From positions 106,001 to 170,000 of the forward strand of contig JAEMWC010001373.1 in the NCBI GenBank assembly GCA_016490735.1: a stretch of 64,000 bases of DNA. Direction: 5' to 3'. This document shows, piece after piece, positions 50,104 through 62,020 of the stretch. Under the pieces are notes generated by a model, which made no database searches, was not told the origin of the DNA, and saw only the letters and a program-made list of their open reading frames with translations. Source of the DNA: Pachyseris speciosa (lineage: Eukaryota > Cnidaria > Anthozoa > Scleractinia > Pachyseridae). How positions within the stretch are numbered: position 1 is the stretch's first letter; each line of letters begins with the position of its first letter. A program made the translations under genes and the position numbers.

Positions 50104-51960
50104 AGGAGGCAAGACACAACCAGGATAAACATTCAGTTTAACCAAAGATACATTAAAAACCTCTCAAATTGCAAAATGACAACTGATCAGATCAACTTAC
50201 TATCAGAGGGGTTAAATTTTATCCAAAGACCGGTTCTAGAAGAGAATCGCATCCGACAACAATTGCTGCTAGACTTTAAACAGTTCGCGAGACGAATGTG
50301 CCTCCGATATATTTTTCACAACAAGAGAGCGAACAACACCCCTTCCACGTTAAAACAAACTGGGAACCTCCAGTTCAACAATCAGTTGCGCTAGAAACTT
50401 ATTTAGAGGAAGTTAAAGCTCAACTCGCTGAGATTGAACTAATTAAGCCACGAAACAACTTGCCTTTGAAAGAGCGTAAAGTGCTGAGAGAATTGAGATC
50501 AAACTCAGAAATAATCATAAAAAAGGCAAACAAGGGCACAACAACGGTCATCATGAACAAAACAGATAAAATACAAGAGGGCAAAGTTCAACTTGATGAT
50601 AGAAACAACTACATGCCCCTCGAAACACCAATGGTTCAAGAAACCTCTCGAAGAGTAGAAGAGATAATTAATGATCTCCACCAAGGAAACCATATAGACA
50701 CAATAACCAAGAAATGGCTTTCTCAAACACCCAGCCCACTGCGTATACCATTATTTAACACACTAACCAAGATTCACAAACCGGTTTTAACTGGAAGACC
50801 TATAATTTCGGGCTGTGATGGCCCTACAGAACGTATATCATCTTTTTTAGACCACATCCTACAGCCTATCGCTAAAGCACAAAAATAATACCTCAAAGAT
50901 ACCACACAGTTTATCAACTTTATAGAAAAGAGGAAAGTTCCAAACAACGCGATCCTAGTTTCAGTGGATGTTACCAGCCTGTACACCAGTATTCCTCAAG
51001 TAGAAGGAATAAACACTGTATGCAAAGCATATGAAGCCTTCTGTAAGAAAGACACGCCTATTCCTACAAATTCACTCAGAGGTTTGCTTAGACTGATACT
51101 ACAGGAGAACTCCTTCCAGTTCAATGGAAGAAACTATCTCCAAACTCAGGGTAACGCAATGGGAACAAAAGTAGCAGCTGCTTTTGCCAACATCTTTATG
51201 TCCGCGGTAGAAACAGAAATTATCAATAAAAGCAAGATAAAACCCCTCGAGTGGAAAAGGTACATCGATGACGTGTTCTCCCTGTGGGACACAAAAAGAG
51301 AGGAAATAGACCAATTTATTTTAGAAGCAAACAGGCACCATCCGACCATAAAATTCACTGCTGAAATATCAGAAGAGAAAACAAACTTCCTAGACATCAC
51401 TATCTTTAAAGGCGAAAGATTCTACAAAGATTCAATCTTTGACATTCGCACGCACTTTAAACCGACTGAGACATTCCAATAGACGCATTTCTCTTCCTGT
51501 CACGCTCCAGGCGTGAAAAGGGATTTATCATAGGCGAAGCCCTTAGGCTTCTTAGAAACAACTCTTCAAAAGTAACATTTGAAGAAAGCATGAAAAATTT
51601 CAGATCACGCTTGCGTGTCCGAGGCTATCCAGATAATCTGGTAAACAAAGTCCTCGCAGAACTCAAATTTACATATAGAAAGTCGGCACTTCAACAAAAA
51701 CCGCGAAAAGTTCAAAACGGATTAATGCCTTCAGTGTCACACACTACAACCATCAGGACGTAACCTTAAAAATATTTTAATGAGCAAGTGGCATTTAATC
51801 GAAAATTAACCAATGCTGAGAGAAATATACAGAGAACCACCTCTCATCTCCTATAGGAGGGGGAAATCTCTAAAAGACATACTTGTCAGAGCTAAACTCT
51901 AAAGGTCAAAGACCTATTACATCACAAAACAGCCGGAGTCGTGTTTAGCCTGTCAACCCC
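50104..51960 (+). pseudogene. Penelope-like retroelement, reverse transcriptase
   Basis: Starts with a basic N-terminal block (LLSEGLNFIQRP), then IIKKANKGTTTVIMN, LTKIHKP, GRPIISGCDGPTERIS, VDVTSLYTSIP (motif A), QGNAMGTKVAAAFANIFM (motif B), WKRYIDDVFSLWD (motif C, YIDD) and TNFLDITIF (motif D/E): a complete Penelope-type RT palm. Breaks: a frameshift near 50300, an in-frame TAA at 50886, a stop at 51481 and one near 51898. After the thumb (RGKSLKDILVRAKL) it stops at CLACQPPL, before any GIY-YIG domain. It is inserted in the gene at 48855-50023. Strand and motifs are clear; activity is excluded. Confidence 0.85.
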
Positions 51961-51989
51961 CTTTAACCTCAACAGATTCCTCCACTGAC

Positions 51990-52998
51990 TCAGTCCCACT
52001 GAGAAAAGCTCAAATTGTCAATTACCATATTGGCAAGTTCATCATCCACAGCAAGATCACTCCAGTCACTACCCAGGAAGTCAGTCTCTTCATCCGAAAA
52101 TTCATCCTCTGAAATCATTTCATGATCTGACATGTCTCCAAATATTTCCTGCATGAATGCATGAATTTTATATGCATGCTGCATATCCCATAGGTCAATC
52201 AGATTGCAAATGTCTAAAACTGAAAACAGTTCATTGCAGTGTTCCACCACTTGTTGAATATGGAGCTCTGAAAATCCCGGCAAGAACTTTGGGTTTGTGA
52301 AAAATTTCATTCTCCCACTTGCATCCCTTTGTAAAAGATCAGTGTGCAACTGCTTGTGATATGTAACAGTTTATTCTTAAGAGCTTTTTTCGGTTCATCT
52401 GTAACTAACGTTGTCTTTGAGTGTCATGATGCTCATCATCTCTACACAAAGGGTAAGCAAGAGGTTTGCAGTCCTCTGCCCCGCAATTGCATGTCAATGA
52501 ACAGTTGTCACAGCAAAGGTGTTCAGGAGTTTGCTGAGGACATTCCACATCAAAAGAATGAAGCAAGTGCTTGCGTCTGCAACCTTTAGACTTAATGTAG
52601 CTTTTGATGTCCTGATCCACATGTGCAAGTTGCATTCCTTGGTAGAGAAGATAGGCAGTGCACTGAGAACCATCCCTACCTGCTCTGCCCCTCTCTTGCA
52701 TGTAGCATTCGATATTTTTGGCAGGGCCAAAATGGATTGTGCGGTGAACTACTTTACAATCTACACCCATGCCAAATGCAATCGTAGCAACCAGAATACG
52801 GATGTGTCCTTCATCACACTGAAATGACTCGAGAATGAGATCCTTGTTAGACTGGAGGCTGCAAGAATGTAGCATTTCAAGGATGACTCTTTTGGAATAA
52901 TATAAGAATAAGAACAAAAGAATAAGAATAAGAACAAAACTAATTGAAATACTAGAATCTGAAAACTCATATGTCGAGATAGATACTTTAATTAACAT
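51990..52998 (-). pseudogene. RecQ-like helicase, C-terminal half
   Basis: Part of one (-) gene with the pieces at 54378-54572 and 55842-56340. This part shows helicase motif V RILVATIAFGMGVD and motif VI QERGRAGRDGS, then the RecQ zinc-binding domain (GCRRKHLLHSFD ... CCDNC) and a C-terminal tail with LPGFSELHIQQVVEHCNELF ending at a stop at 51990. The exon carrying motif IV is not found. A frame break near 52350-52410 separates the tail. DNA unwinding would need motifs I-VI in one protein, which this copy does not have. Confidence 0.75.
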
Positions 52999-52999
52999 G

Positions 53000-53424
53000 A
53001 TGAAAACTTAAATTTCCGACTGTAGTCACGTTTTAGTCTCTAGCTTTCCCTTTTAGATTTTGCCTAGACAGTAATTTTTACATGTTGTTAAGCGATGTTT
53101 TATTCTGTTTAATGTAATCGTAAGACGAATCAGTAATAATATTAATAATAATATTAATATTTATAATAGTAATATTTAAGGACTGGTCCGCCTCGATTAG
53201 CTGTAAAGCTATTTGCGGCCCAGTCTACCAAGAACTATCCACTTGTAAAAGAGTTGAAATAAACTTGAACTTGAAACTTGAACTTGAATCTTTGCTCTCT
53301 GGGTTGACATAAATGTTATCCCCAGTAAGAGATTTAAGTGTTGAATACACAACAGCACATTGTTTTATTGTCTGGCAATAAATAATTGTTCTGGTAGTCA
53401 TAGAGCCAACAACTATTACTTCAA
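53000..53424. other. intronic/decayed DNA of the RecQ gene
   Basis: AT-rich, with an (AATATT)n tract and a LINE/SINE-like tail (tandem CTTGAA, about 53265-53290). No exon recognised. Confidence 0.4.
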
Positions 53425-54285
53425 ATGAAGAATGATCCTCGCAGTTGTGAACGCAATTTATGCAATTGCGAAAAGAAGCCTGAAAAAAAAATTCAGGACT
53501 TCAACGGGGTTTGAACCCGTGACCTCGCCATTACCGGTGCGATGCTCTAACCAACTGAGCTATGATGCCACTGACGTTGGGAGCAGGTCAATTGTGGGTT
53601 CATATGTTCCCGTGAAAGAAATGAGTGTGAATGATATATGAAATAAATCATACATGAACTGCGGAAATGAAATCAAATGAAGAAGGATCCTCGCAGTGAT
53701 TTATGCAATTGCGAAAAGAAGCCTGAAAAAATTTCAGGACTTCAACTGCGAGGATAATTCTTCATTTGATTTCATTTCCGATTATTCCGATTATTCCAAT
53801 TTTCAGATTATTTTCATTGGATAGCCAAGGAAGTAATAGTTGTGAATGATATATGAAATAAATCATACATGAACTGCGGAAATGAAATCAAATGAAGAAT
53901 TATCCTCGCAGTTGAAGTCCTGAATTTTTTCAGGCTTCTTTTCGCAATTGCATAAATCACTGCGAGGATCCTTCTTCATTTGATTTCATTTCCGCAGTTC
54001 ATGTATGATTTATTTCATATATCATTCACACTCATTTCTTTCACGGGAACATATGTCCCACAATTGACCTGCTCCCAACGTCAGTGGCATCATAGCTCAG
54101 TTGGTTAGAGCATCGCACCGGTAATCGCGAGGTCACGGGTTCAAACCCCGTTGAAGTCCTGAATTTTTTTCAGGCTTCTTTTCGCCATTGCATAAATTGC
54201 GTTCACTACTGCGAGGATCATTCTTCATTTGATTTCATTTCCGCAGTTCATGTATGATTTATTTCATATATCATTCACAACTATT
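53425..54285. repeat. SINE palindrome (two to three inverted tRNA-derived copies)
   Basis: On (-) at about 53425-53690 and on (+) at about 53830-54285 lie copies of the family at 15727-16130. The (+) copy has ATAGCTCAGTTGGTTAGAGC and GGTCACGGGTTCAAACCCCG. The arms pair over several hundred bases, with a fragment in the middle (53690-53830). The acceptor stem cannot form and the anticodon arm has a mismatch with an 8-base loop, so no functional tRNA gene is present. Confidence 0.75.
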
Positions 54286-54377
54286 ACTTCCTTGGCTATC
54301 CAATGAAAATAATCTGAAAGGCTGGCATTCCTTTCCATGTAATGTACAATATATGAAATGTTAGCGTTGTTTGGATT

Positions 54378-54572
54378 TTATTCAACAATACAAGAATCTT
54401 TCATGAGAAGAACTTCAACAATTACTTCTCTGGTATCTTCTGTGGCTGTAGCAGTAAGGGCAATAAATGGGGTACGTGGTAGTAGATAATGCAGCTCGTG
54501 TAGCCGTGAGAACCAGACTCTGAAGGCTGAGTGTTTGTTGCTCTTTGATTTTCCCCAGAAAACAAAATAACT
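54378..54572 (-). pseudogene. RecQ-like helicase, motif III exon
   Basis: The (-) frame reads SAFRVWFSRLHELHYLLP then FIALTATATEDTREVIVEVL, the RecQ motif III region (ALTATA) that follows DEAH. The upstream edge would join an exon ending ...VICHW at 55842. Its own acceptor site is not clear. Confidence 0.7.
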
Positions 54573-54639
54573 CCCAACCAGTGTCGACCTCACCCTTTGA
54601 TTAGGTCCAAATAATACCATACAATGTTACCTAGGTGAG

Positions 54640-55840
54640 CACAAAACATGGACCTCTGTTTTTTGACCATTGATAAAAATGATGGACAAACAATTATTTA
54701 TCTACCATTAGCTTCAAATAAGAAGAAAATGATTATAAAGTAAGAAAAAACGTCATTCAAGTGCAAATGGGTCATACAAAATAAAATACAAATCATTGTT
54801 TTGTAATTTAAAGACTTTTATTGATTTTGTTTTACACTTCAAATCACAGATAAGCAAACTACAATAAAATAATTAGCCTCTTTCGCAGACGTCTTTGGGC
54901 TCGTCATGCTTTCCTTCCCACGAACGTCTGCTGAACTGAACTGCCACTTCCGTTCGCCGGCGGTTAGCCTTTGTTTTGAAGAAACCAATAACGAGCTGCG
55001 TAGAATGGAAATCGACACCTAATTCACGTGCATCATCTGTGCTATACAATAATAAAACAGATTAAACTAATTACTTAAATAAAATATGACAAATAAAGTG
55101 ATTATTATTATTAATACTGGAACAAATTACACTACTAATTACAACTCAATACAACATTACTACGTTAACACTACTTTAGATTTTAAGCGAAGTACTCTTT
55201 ACATGCACTATTTAAATAGGTTAAACGATGGAGGGACACATATAGAGAGATGGAGATGGAGGGCACCCATACGACGAGTCTACATATGCGAAAAGCTTTT
55301 TTTACCATTTTTGTAGATACTGTTTCTGTTGCAAACTGTCAGGGGCACCCAACCAGCAAAATAAACCAGAGGCTGTAGGGAGGCATTTTTAAGTACCTTA
55401 TGGTGTTTGAAGTTTGTTTAAAGTGATGTTTTCATAAGCTAGAAGAAGTTCATCCGTTCAGATTTCCTAGCTGAAATATTAATAGACCGAAAATGTTAGG
55501 GAGCTGAGAAAAATCTTCCTATCAGAAAATATTAGCTGAAACGAGCTTTCAAAGACCTTTCTAGGGAACTATTTTCTTTCCGAAAATGCTAGGTGACGTT
55601 TTTGACTGCCAAAAACAGCAATTATGACCTCAGGGGCTATGATTTCCCAATTGCAAATCTTTTTGGCCACGATTTAGTTTCGAAAATCCGAGTGTACTCT
55701 TTAATCGACGCCGAAAGCCCCAGGCGAATTACCCTTCACCGAACAGATATCTACCGAAAGTTGTCGTTGGGTGCCCCTCAACTGTTACACTGTAATCTCT
55801 TCCCAAGGAATCAAGAACATTAAGAGCATATCTATCCAAA
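54640..55840. other. presumed intron of the RecQ gene
   Basis: No coding blocks of the helicase. Short frames here (55086-55316 and 55593-55823) have no recognisable domain. Confidence 0.4.
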
Positions 55841-55841
55841 C

Positions 55842-56340
55842 TTACCAGTGGCAAATAACATGCGCTTCGTCCACAGTGGCTGCCCTTACGAAAGATTTGT
55901 ATGTTTCGCTTACCAACATTTTTCGCCACCTCGTGTCACCAAGCCAAGATTCGGGTGATCCATAAACGAACGAAAAGCCTCCACTTTCAACTTTTTTTAT
56001 GTCCACCTCTGTGGTGATACCCCTGAGCGATACTGCGCTTACTCCAAGCGAACACAAACGGCTCACTTGGTCTTTCATGAGATTTATTAGCGGAGAAATT
56101 ACAATGACGATGTTCTTCACACGTCCATCCACTTAACTAAATACGGTGGACAAACCTTGAAACACGACAGACTTTCCATAACCAGTCGGCGAATTTACGT
56201 AAACATCGCTGTCCATTTCCACTACATATCGAATTGCTTCTTCTTGGTGCTTATTAATCTTCGAAAACCCAAACAGATCGCAAACCTTGACAAACGAATG
56301 GTCCAATAAACTCTTCAGGTCTTCCGCCTTTTTGTTTTTT
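55842..56340 (-). pseudogene. RecQ-like helicase, N-terminal exon with Walker A and DEAH
   Basis: Reads INKHQEEAIRYVVEMDSDVY, NSPTGYGKSVVFQGL (motif I, Walker A), VIVISPLINLMKDQV (motif Ia) and ATVDEAHVICHW (motif II), then a donor GTAAGT at about 55841. An in-frame TAA (about 56134) separates motif I from Ia. No in-frame ATG was found upstream before a stop, so the start is lost or in an unseen exon. Confidence 0.75.
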
Positions 56341-56536
56341 CTATGTGCGCGTCGTGCGCGATATCCCTACGCGACCCGCGCGTGTAGGCTCCGCAGAAAT
56401 GAGAGTTGACTTACGATTGGTTTAAAACCTCTGACGTAACAGAAATCGTTCTCCAGTTCGGGATCGCAGACGCTCTTTCCTCGGCGTGTGAAACAAGAGC
56501 CGAAAAAGGCGTCTGGTCACGAAGGCTACCATTGCT

Positions 56537-59450
56537 GAAGTTGTCTGATGTGATAATAATGAAATCCATTACAGGTTTCTAATATGAGGCGACAGGGCTG
56601 TGGTCGGTTGAGTGCTTTCTTGTCGGCTGGTATTTAGCTGTGATTCGCCGGTAATATTCCCGATCTTTCAATGAGAAAACACTATAGAAAGTGTAAACAA
56701 AAATTTTGTTCTTATTTGCAGCAAATATTAAAATTTTCAGACTCAGCCAGCGTGTTTGATACAAGATGTGTTCAGCACGTTATGTCACAAAAGCCCTCAC
56801 CGGTATATTCTACTAGGACATCTGATTTTTTCCTTCAAAAGCAAGAGAAAATTATATACTAAACGACACCAACTTTGGTTGTACAACACAGTCGCAGACC
56901 GATCGCAGACCATTAAGATCATATGCTGAACTCACGATATCATTTATGACGTCATTCAAGATGGCGCAGAAATGGTACACGAACGACGAAAAATCTCACC
57001 ACTTAGTATCACAGGCAACCCAAGATTAGGATGCGTTCTCCTAACCTCGAACACAATAAAAACTGTATTACTTAATTAATATCCACCTTAACATGAAATT
57101 AAGTGAATTGAAAACGTTTACACCTTGGAAGAAAACAAAAAACTGGCCCGAGTTTTGTTCTGCAGTATAGTAAACGAATAGAATATGCTTGCCTGGTGTT
57201 GTAGCTATGGATCTTGTTATTTTCAAGTCCACGGATAATTTCTCTTTTCCTTCTCTCCTTACAAGGTAAAATACCTGCCGGGAGGTCACAAGTAGCACTA
57301 ATTAGGTCAGAAAGAGCGGAAATTTTGTAGTCCTTTTATTTTCTTGGAAACGAACACGAATAAAGACATCTCTTGAAGCAAGGGACTTCTTTTTTCTCGA
57401 GTAAACAGGAACAAGTAAACTAAGATGTAAGTGAATATGAGAACCAAACCACTTAATGGCAGATAAAACACTTTCTAATGTTCCTTTATTGTTCAAATGG
57501 TATGCGACTTGTCAATTAACCATAACTTTTAATACAGATGATGAGATGTGAACGAGAACTCTGTAAAAAGTTGAAATAAATTCTCTAGGAATAAGACTAT
57601 CGAATGACAGAATCTCCAATAATAATTTCCTTTGATCAAAAGCTACCACTCGATATTTTCATAGAAAACAACAGTTTAGTCAACTAAACATGAAAAAAGC
57701 CAAGAATTAATATGATTTGAATATGATAGCGTGCATTATGCGTTAGCAGACAGGTATTACGAAACGCGATGGAGCACACATCTTTACTTTGTATAAACAG
57801 GAAGAACTAAGCTGGAATCTATGTAAATCATGTATTAAAACCTACAATTAGACCACTCTGTAGCTGAAACTCTAAACGTACAAAACAGAATCCTGTTGGG
57901 GAAATTCATGGTGTTAAAAAGTCTCGTAGTATCACGATTAATATATTTTTGGTCCACTTCAGATTAAGAGCTACACATTTCTTTGGAACGAAAAAGGAGA
58001 TAAAATTAAAGGCGAAATGTAATGATAAATTATTTTTCAGAAGGTAGGCTTATAATGATTAATTTAGCTTCTTTTAACAAATCCCTTAAAGTCTACAGGA
58101 CTAAAGAATACTTCAATACTAAAACTGGCAGCAGCTGGAAAAGCATATTTGATTTGAAACTTCAACCCTATAATACTGGGAAATTTTGATTAAAAAAAAG
58201 ATATGAAAGATTTAATTAAAACATCTGAGCGTTTTGCTCAAGAAATTCTTGAAATCTGATCTGACATCTTTGAGGAAAAGTTGACGTCTGATAATATACA
58301 CCTCACTGATAATTGGCAACAGGCCTGTTTCTTGCAAGTTTCTTAAAAGCATAACCAAAGTCGCAGATTCAATGTTCGACTCTTTCAAACTTTTATCCCT
58401 GAACTCTTTCCAAGATAAATGGGGCCTGCAGGTATCCTCTTTAAAATTCTACGAAATGATCTCGGCAATCGATTACTTATGTAGGCAGATAGAGGAAACG
58501 AAGGCTGGACATGAATGGGTATGAAAGCAGTTTCCGAAATGGCCTAAGAGCTCGAAGCTTATAGTTTTAAATTTGATATTCGTACATCGGAGATTAGCGA
58601 CCAACGCTTTTATCCAACGCGGTCGTTTGTTGTGGTTTTGAAATCGCGTTATTGTCAAATGATGACCTTGATTGATCAATAATTTTTATTGGCCTTTTGA
58701 TCTAGAGTTTGTTCATCATGCCGAGTTGCCGCGGAACGGTGGTGCGCGGTTTCGAAATTCAAAGACTACAATTCAACTTGCATATTTCTTCATTGAAACT
58801 GGCCTATAAATGTCAACTGGGCTGTTCGATTCATTAGGTCACGCCGTATCATGCTAATATTTTATGAGTATGAAGCAATTGGTATTTTAATAAAAGAAAT
58901 AGATGGATGGTGTTTGAAAAAGGAATCAATAACATGCTGAAAAATAAAACTCGGTGGTCAATAATATTTCTTAAAAGACAAAATAAAGGTAACTACGGAA
59001 ACGGTGTGAGCCAACTGACCTAACTTGGTAACTTAAAGCTGCCAACAACCTGCCAAAGCCTAAAGTTGATTTTGTCTGACATGCGCTGAGATTCTCAGAA
59101 GCCTGAGTTGGTCGAAACGATTGACTAGCAAGGTAGTTGTTTTAAAAAGTATCACGACTCATTATATATTTAAATATCGGCCGGAAAGGTAACCCACTTG
59201 GTTTGAGAAAGTCAGTGGTTATTATATGCCAGCTGATCATTAGCCATGTTTGGTTACCCTGACGTCTTAATCACAAATAATTAGTTTGTCTTTCTCCACA
59301 AAGCTTATCAGTAAACAACTATCTGAACAGGTGACTTAAAACTGAAATATCTCCCAATGAGTCTGAGGAGGCTTAGCTGAAATGACCGATAACCGCAAAA
59401 ATGTGCTAAGTATAAAAATTCTCAAGCTCCGTCTTTAAGTAACATTATTA
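56537..59450. other. no supported gene
   Basis: About 2.9 kb of AT-rich DNA. Short frames (up to 76 codons) lack domains and homology that I can see; no tRNA or clear repeat was found. Confidence 0.4.
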
Positions 59451-59451
59451 T

Positions 59452-59545
59452 TTTAGCAAGAACTTTCAAAGCGCTCTCAAAATAAAATACTCAATTACAG
59501 ATCAAATGCTTCTACCAGTGGTCTTCGAATTACAAAACGTTTAAC
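59452..59545 (+). pseudogene. relic of a GPCR C-terminal coding segment
   Basis: TTTAGCAAGAACTTTCAAAG is identical to the intact GPCR gene at about 61735, and similarity goes on for some 80 bases (ACTCAA.TACAGATCA, TTCTACCAGT.GTCTT) with small gaps. Only the segment just after transmembrane helix 7 remains; it runs into LINE sequence. Confidence 0.6.
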
Positions 59546-60055
59546 TGCAACCCTAGAAAGCAGTGAACCATCTTCCTTTGGCATTCATGTTTCATTTCAC
59601 TATCTAAAACGTAGCTTCAGCTACAGCGGCGCCCTATTGTGGAACTCGTTACCTGAGCATGTAAGGAACACTAAATATATTGGGCAATTCAAGATTCATC
59701 GGTTTCATACTCGGCAATCTTGTAAAAGAGTAAATTCAATAGGTTTTAATTTTAGCTATTGTTACAGTGCGACGCGCCTTACCGTGGCTACCCAACAAAG
59801 ATTTTAACAAGTTAGAAGTTAGTAGTTAGAGCTTTTGCTTCTAGTTTATTAATTAAAAACGACAAGTTTCCATTTGGTTGTTGCGTGTTGAAACTTTCTA
59901 CGGAGGCGTGTCTGTCAATAAAATTCGCGTACCCTGATTGGCTAACTTGTAAAAATGTTTGTTGGGTGGCCACGGTAAGGCGCGTCGCACTGTAAATACT
60001 GGAGATTTGTTTTACCGAGTTTTAAATAAAGTGTGTGTATGTATGTATGTATTTC
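59546..60055 (+). repeat. LINE 3' end
   Basis: The (+) frame carries SFSYSGALLWNSLPEHVRN and FKIHRFHTRQSC, the C-terminal signature of many animal non-LTR retrotransposon ORF2 proteins. After the MITE insertion the 3' UTR resumes and ends with AATAAA and a (TATG)n run at about 60030-60052. Confidence 0.7.
59762..59994. mobile_element. MITE inserted in the LINE tail
   Basis: 233 bases beginning TTACAGTGCGACGCGCCTTA and ending in its inverted form; arms match for about 38 bases (CCGTGGCTACCCAACAAA / CCGTGGCCACCCAACAAA). No target duplication could be resolved. Confidence 0.75.
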
Positions 60056-60748
60056 TATTTATTTACATCAATTTAACTAAGAGGAAACTAAATTTAGTAT
60101 ATCTCATTCGCCTCTTCATTATCTGTCAAAGGATTAGAAATATTACCAAAACAATTTTACACGTCGACTTAACAGATCACAGATCTTCTGAGCTACGCCG
60201 ACAAAATGACATTATCCTTTGCTTTTAAGTAATAAAATATTTTACGGTTTTGTCGGCCAAGCAGTCTTTCCTTGTCATTCTCGACAGCAATAAATTTTCA
60301 CAATTGATTTGTTGCTTTTACCATCCAAAGTGTAATATGAAGTGTGATACCACAGTTCTGTTACTTCAAAAAATACTGTTGAAAAGCAAAAGGGTGTCAC
60401 AATATTCATCTAAGAAGCAAGCAATTCTATTTCCAGAGCCTTATCTAAAAGAGCCACAAGTTATTCCTAGACTGAGTAAGTGAATATGTTAAAGAGAAGA
60501 ATTAATTGCTCACCAGTAAGCCAAACAAAAGGGACATAATGTTGACAAAACAAAATTAAAAAACAAAATGATGATGAGATAAAATATCACCTTTAAAGCT
60601 GCATTGTCTGTGAACAGGCCCTTATAATCGTTCTTCCACTGCCGCTGTTAACGTTTTTACCGACACAGTGAAAGTAATAACACGACTCTGCACACGGTAG
60701 CAAGATAATAATCAAATCTCTAGTTTTCTCAAGGGAAGCAACGCAGTC
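60056..60748. other. upstream region of the GPCR gene
   Basis: No convincing ORF or repeat. Presumably holds the 5' UTR and promoter; no clear TATA box could be assigned. Confidence 0.4.
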
Positions 60749-62020
60749 ATGGTTGAAAACTTCAACTTGACATTTCCATGCAACATTTCAGCCACCATAG
60801 AGGAACCTGTCACAGTAAACGTTACCGACCATGTCGAAGGCTGCCGTGAAGACTCAAGACCAGAAAAAACGTTGAAAGTTGTGGCCTATTCCATTATTCT
60901 CCTTGTTTCGTTGGTTGGAAATGCCCTCATCATCCTGATCTTTAGCAAGAACAAACCGCTACGGAGGTCAATCAATTATTTCGTTGTTAACATGGCTGCC
61001 TCCGATCTCTTCACTCCGTTAACAATCATGCCCGTTACAATTGCAAAGACCGTTACAAGTTCTCAAACCTTTCTGGTCGACACCCCGTTACTACTAGGAA
61101 ACATCTTATGCAAGCTTTCCTACTTTCTTCCTGATGTTTCTCTGCTTGTCTCCATCGAAAGTCTCCTGTTGATATCTGTAGACAGGTTAGTTGCCGTCGT
61201 CTTCCCACTGAAGATAAACGTCATCTCGTCCAAACTGCGTCTCATCGGCATCCTGTGTACGTGGATCGTGGCCATTTCGGTTCATATACCGTATTTTTAC
61301 ACTTTTCGTCTGACACCAGAAGGGAATTCGTATATCTGCACGCTAGATTGGGGTGCTGACACCGTCCAGACTAATCAGAACTTTGTCACGGCAATATTCA
61401 TCACTTTCTTTCTTGTTCCAGTTTGTGTCTTAGCCATCGTGTACGGCACCATAGCTTGGACTCTTAAACGGAGGCACAATGAAAGGAAAAAAATGTCCAC
61501 ATGTTCTGGATCCCGTGCATATCAGAATAACAGACAAATTATGCGATTGTCAGTAGCAATATTAACAACTTTTGTTGTTTGCATAGGTCCTGTGTTTGTA
61601 TTCCTGTTTATCCGTATTTTTGTGTGGAAATGGCGGGTGCCACCTCTATGTGCATTTCAAACTGTGATTCCTTTCGTTGTTTACTTCGTATTACACTCTT
61701 GGAGCGCCATCAACCCATGCATTTGTTTCATGTTTAGCAAGAACTTTCAAAGCACTCTTAAACAATTACTCAAGTACAGATCACGCCGCTCTTCTACCAG
61801 TAGGTCTTGGATGATAACTTTTACTCATACCTCTAAAAAGCGTGGTAGAAAGTCAAGCACTGACCGCATCTCTTTGAGGGTCATTGAAGATCAAGACGAA
61901 AAGCAAGAAGAGGTAGAAGAGGAACAAGAACAAGGGCAAGGGTCAAAACAAGAGAAAAGCCGAGAACTGAACGAACCGATAATCAAGAAGGGATATGACG
62001 ACAACAATGTTGTCGAATGA
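60749..62020 (+). CDS. class A (rhodopsin-like) G protein-coupled receptor
   Basis: 423 residues in one exon. The N terminus has several N-glycosylation sites (NLT, NIS, NVT). Seven hydrophobic helices: TM1 with GNALIIL, TM2 NMAASDLFTPL, TM3 after CKLSYF with SVDRLVAVVFP (DRY variant DRL), TM4 CTWIVA, TM5 VTAIFITFFLVPVCVLAIVYG, TM6 VVCIGPVFVFLF (no CWxP Trp), TM7 SAINPCICFMFS (NPxxY variant). A disulphide pair is likely between the TM3 Cys and the Cys in YICTLDW. The C tail is basic then glutamate/glutamine-rich. It is most like the large intronless peptide/amine-receptor-like expansions of cnidarians; the ligand cannot be told. Start: first ATG (60749), placed before the glycosylation sites. 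Confidence 0.9.
   Translation: MVENFNLTFPCNISATIEEPVTVNVTDHVEGCREDSRPEKTLKVVAYSIILLVSLVGNALIILIFSKNKPLRRSINYFVVNMAASDLFTPLTIMPVTIAKTVTSSQTFLVDTPLLLGNILCKLSYFLPDVSLLVSIESLLLISVDRLVAVVFPLKINVISSKLRLIGILCTWIVAISVHIPYFYTFRLTPEGNSYICTLDWGADTVQTNQNFVTAIFITFFLVPVCVLAIVYGTIAWTLKRRHNERKKMSTCSGSRAYQNNRQIMRLSVAILTTFVVCIGPVFVFLFIRIFVWKWRVPPLCAFQTVIPFVVYFVLHSWSAINPCICFMFSKNFQSTLKQLLKYRSRRSSTSRSWMITFTHTSKKRGRKSSTDRISLRVIEDQDEKQEEVEEEQEQGQGSKQEKSRELNEPIIKKGYDDNNVVE

Larger units (their letters stand above)
48734..56529. mobile_element. 7.8-kb TIR transposon carrying a RecQ-like helicase
   Basis: The left end GTAGCCTGCGTGACCAGACG and the right end (on -, GTAGCCTTCGTGACCAGACG) start inverted repeats that remain aligned for about 110-125 bases (to about 48860 and 56395). 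CATTGCT is duplicated at 48727-48733 and 56530-56536. Inside: a (+) zinc-finger gene starting 120 bases from the left end and a (-) RecQ-like gene near the right end. Insertions of a Penelope element (about 50104-51960) and a SINE palindrome (53425-54285) followed. Superfamily not identified: helicase-carrying DNA transposons such as Academ are known, but their reported target duplications (3-4 bases) differ. No transposase catalytic core survives in this copy. Confidence 0.8.

Noticed and set aside
54088..54160. Possible tRNA gene (A and B boxes present)
   Set aside because: The acceptor stem cannot pair, the anticodon arm has a mismatch and an 8-base loop, and the sequence is one copy of a dispersed family with non-tRNA flanks.
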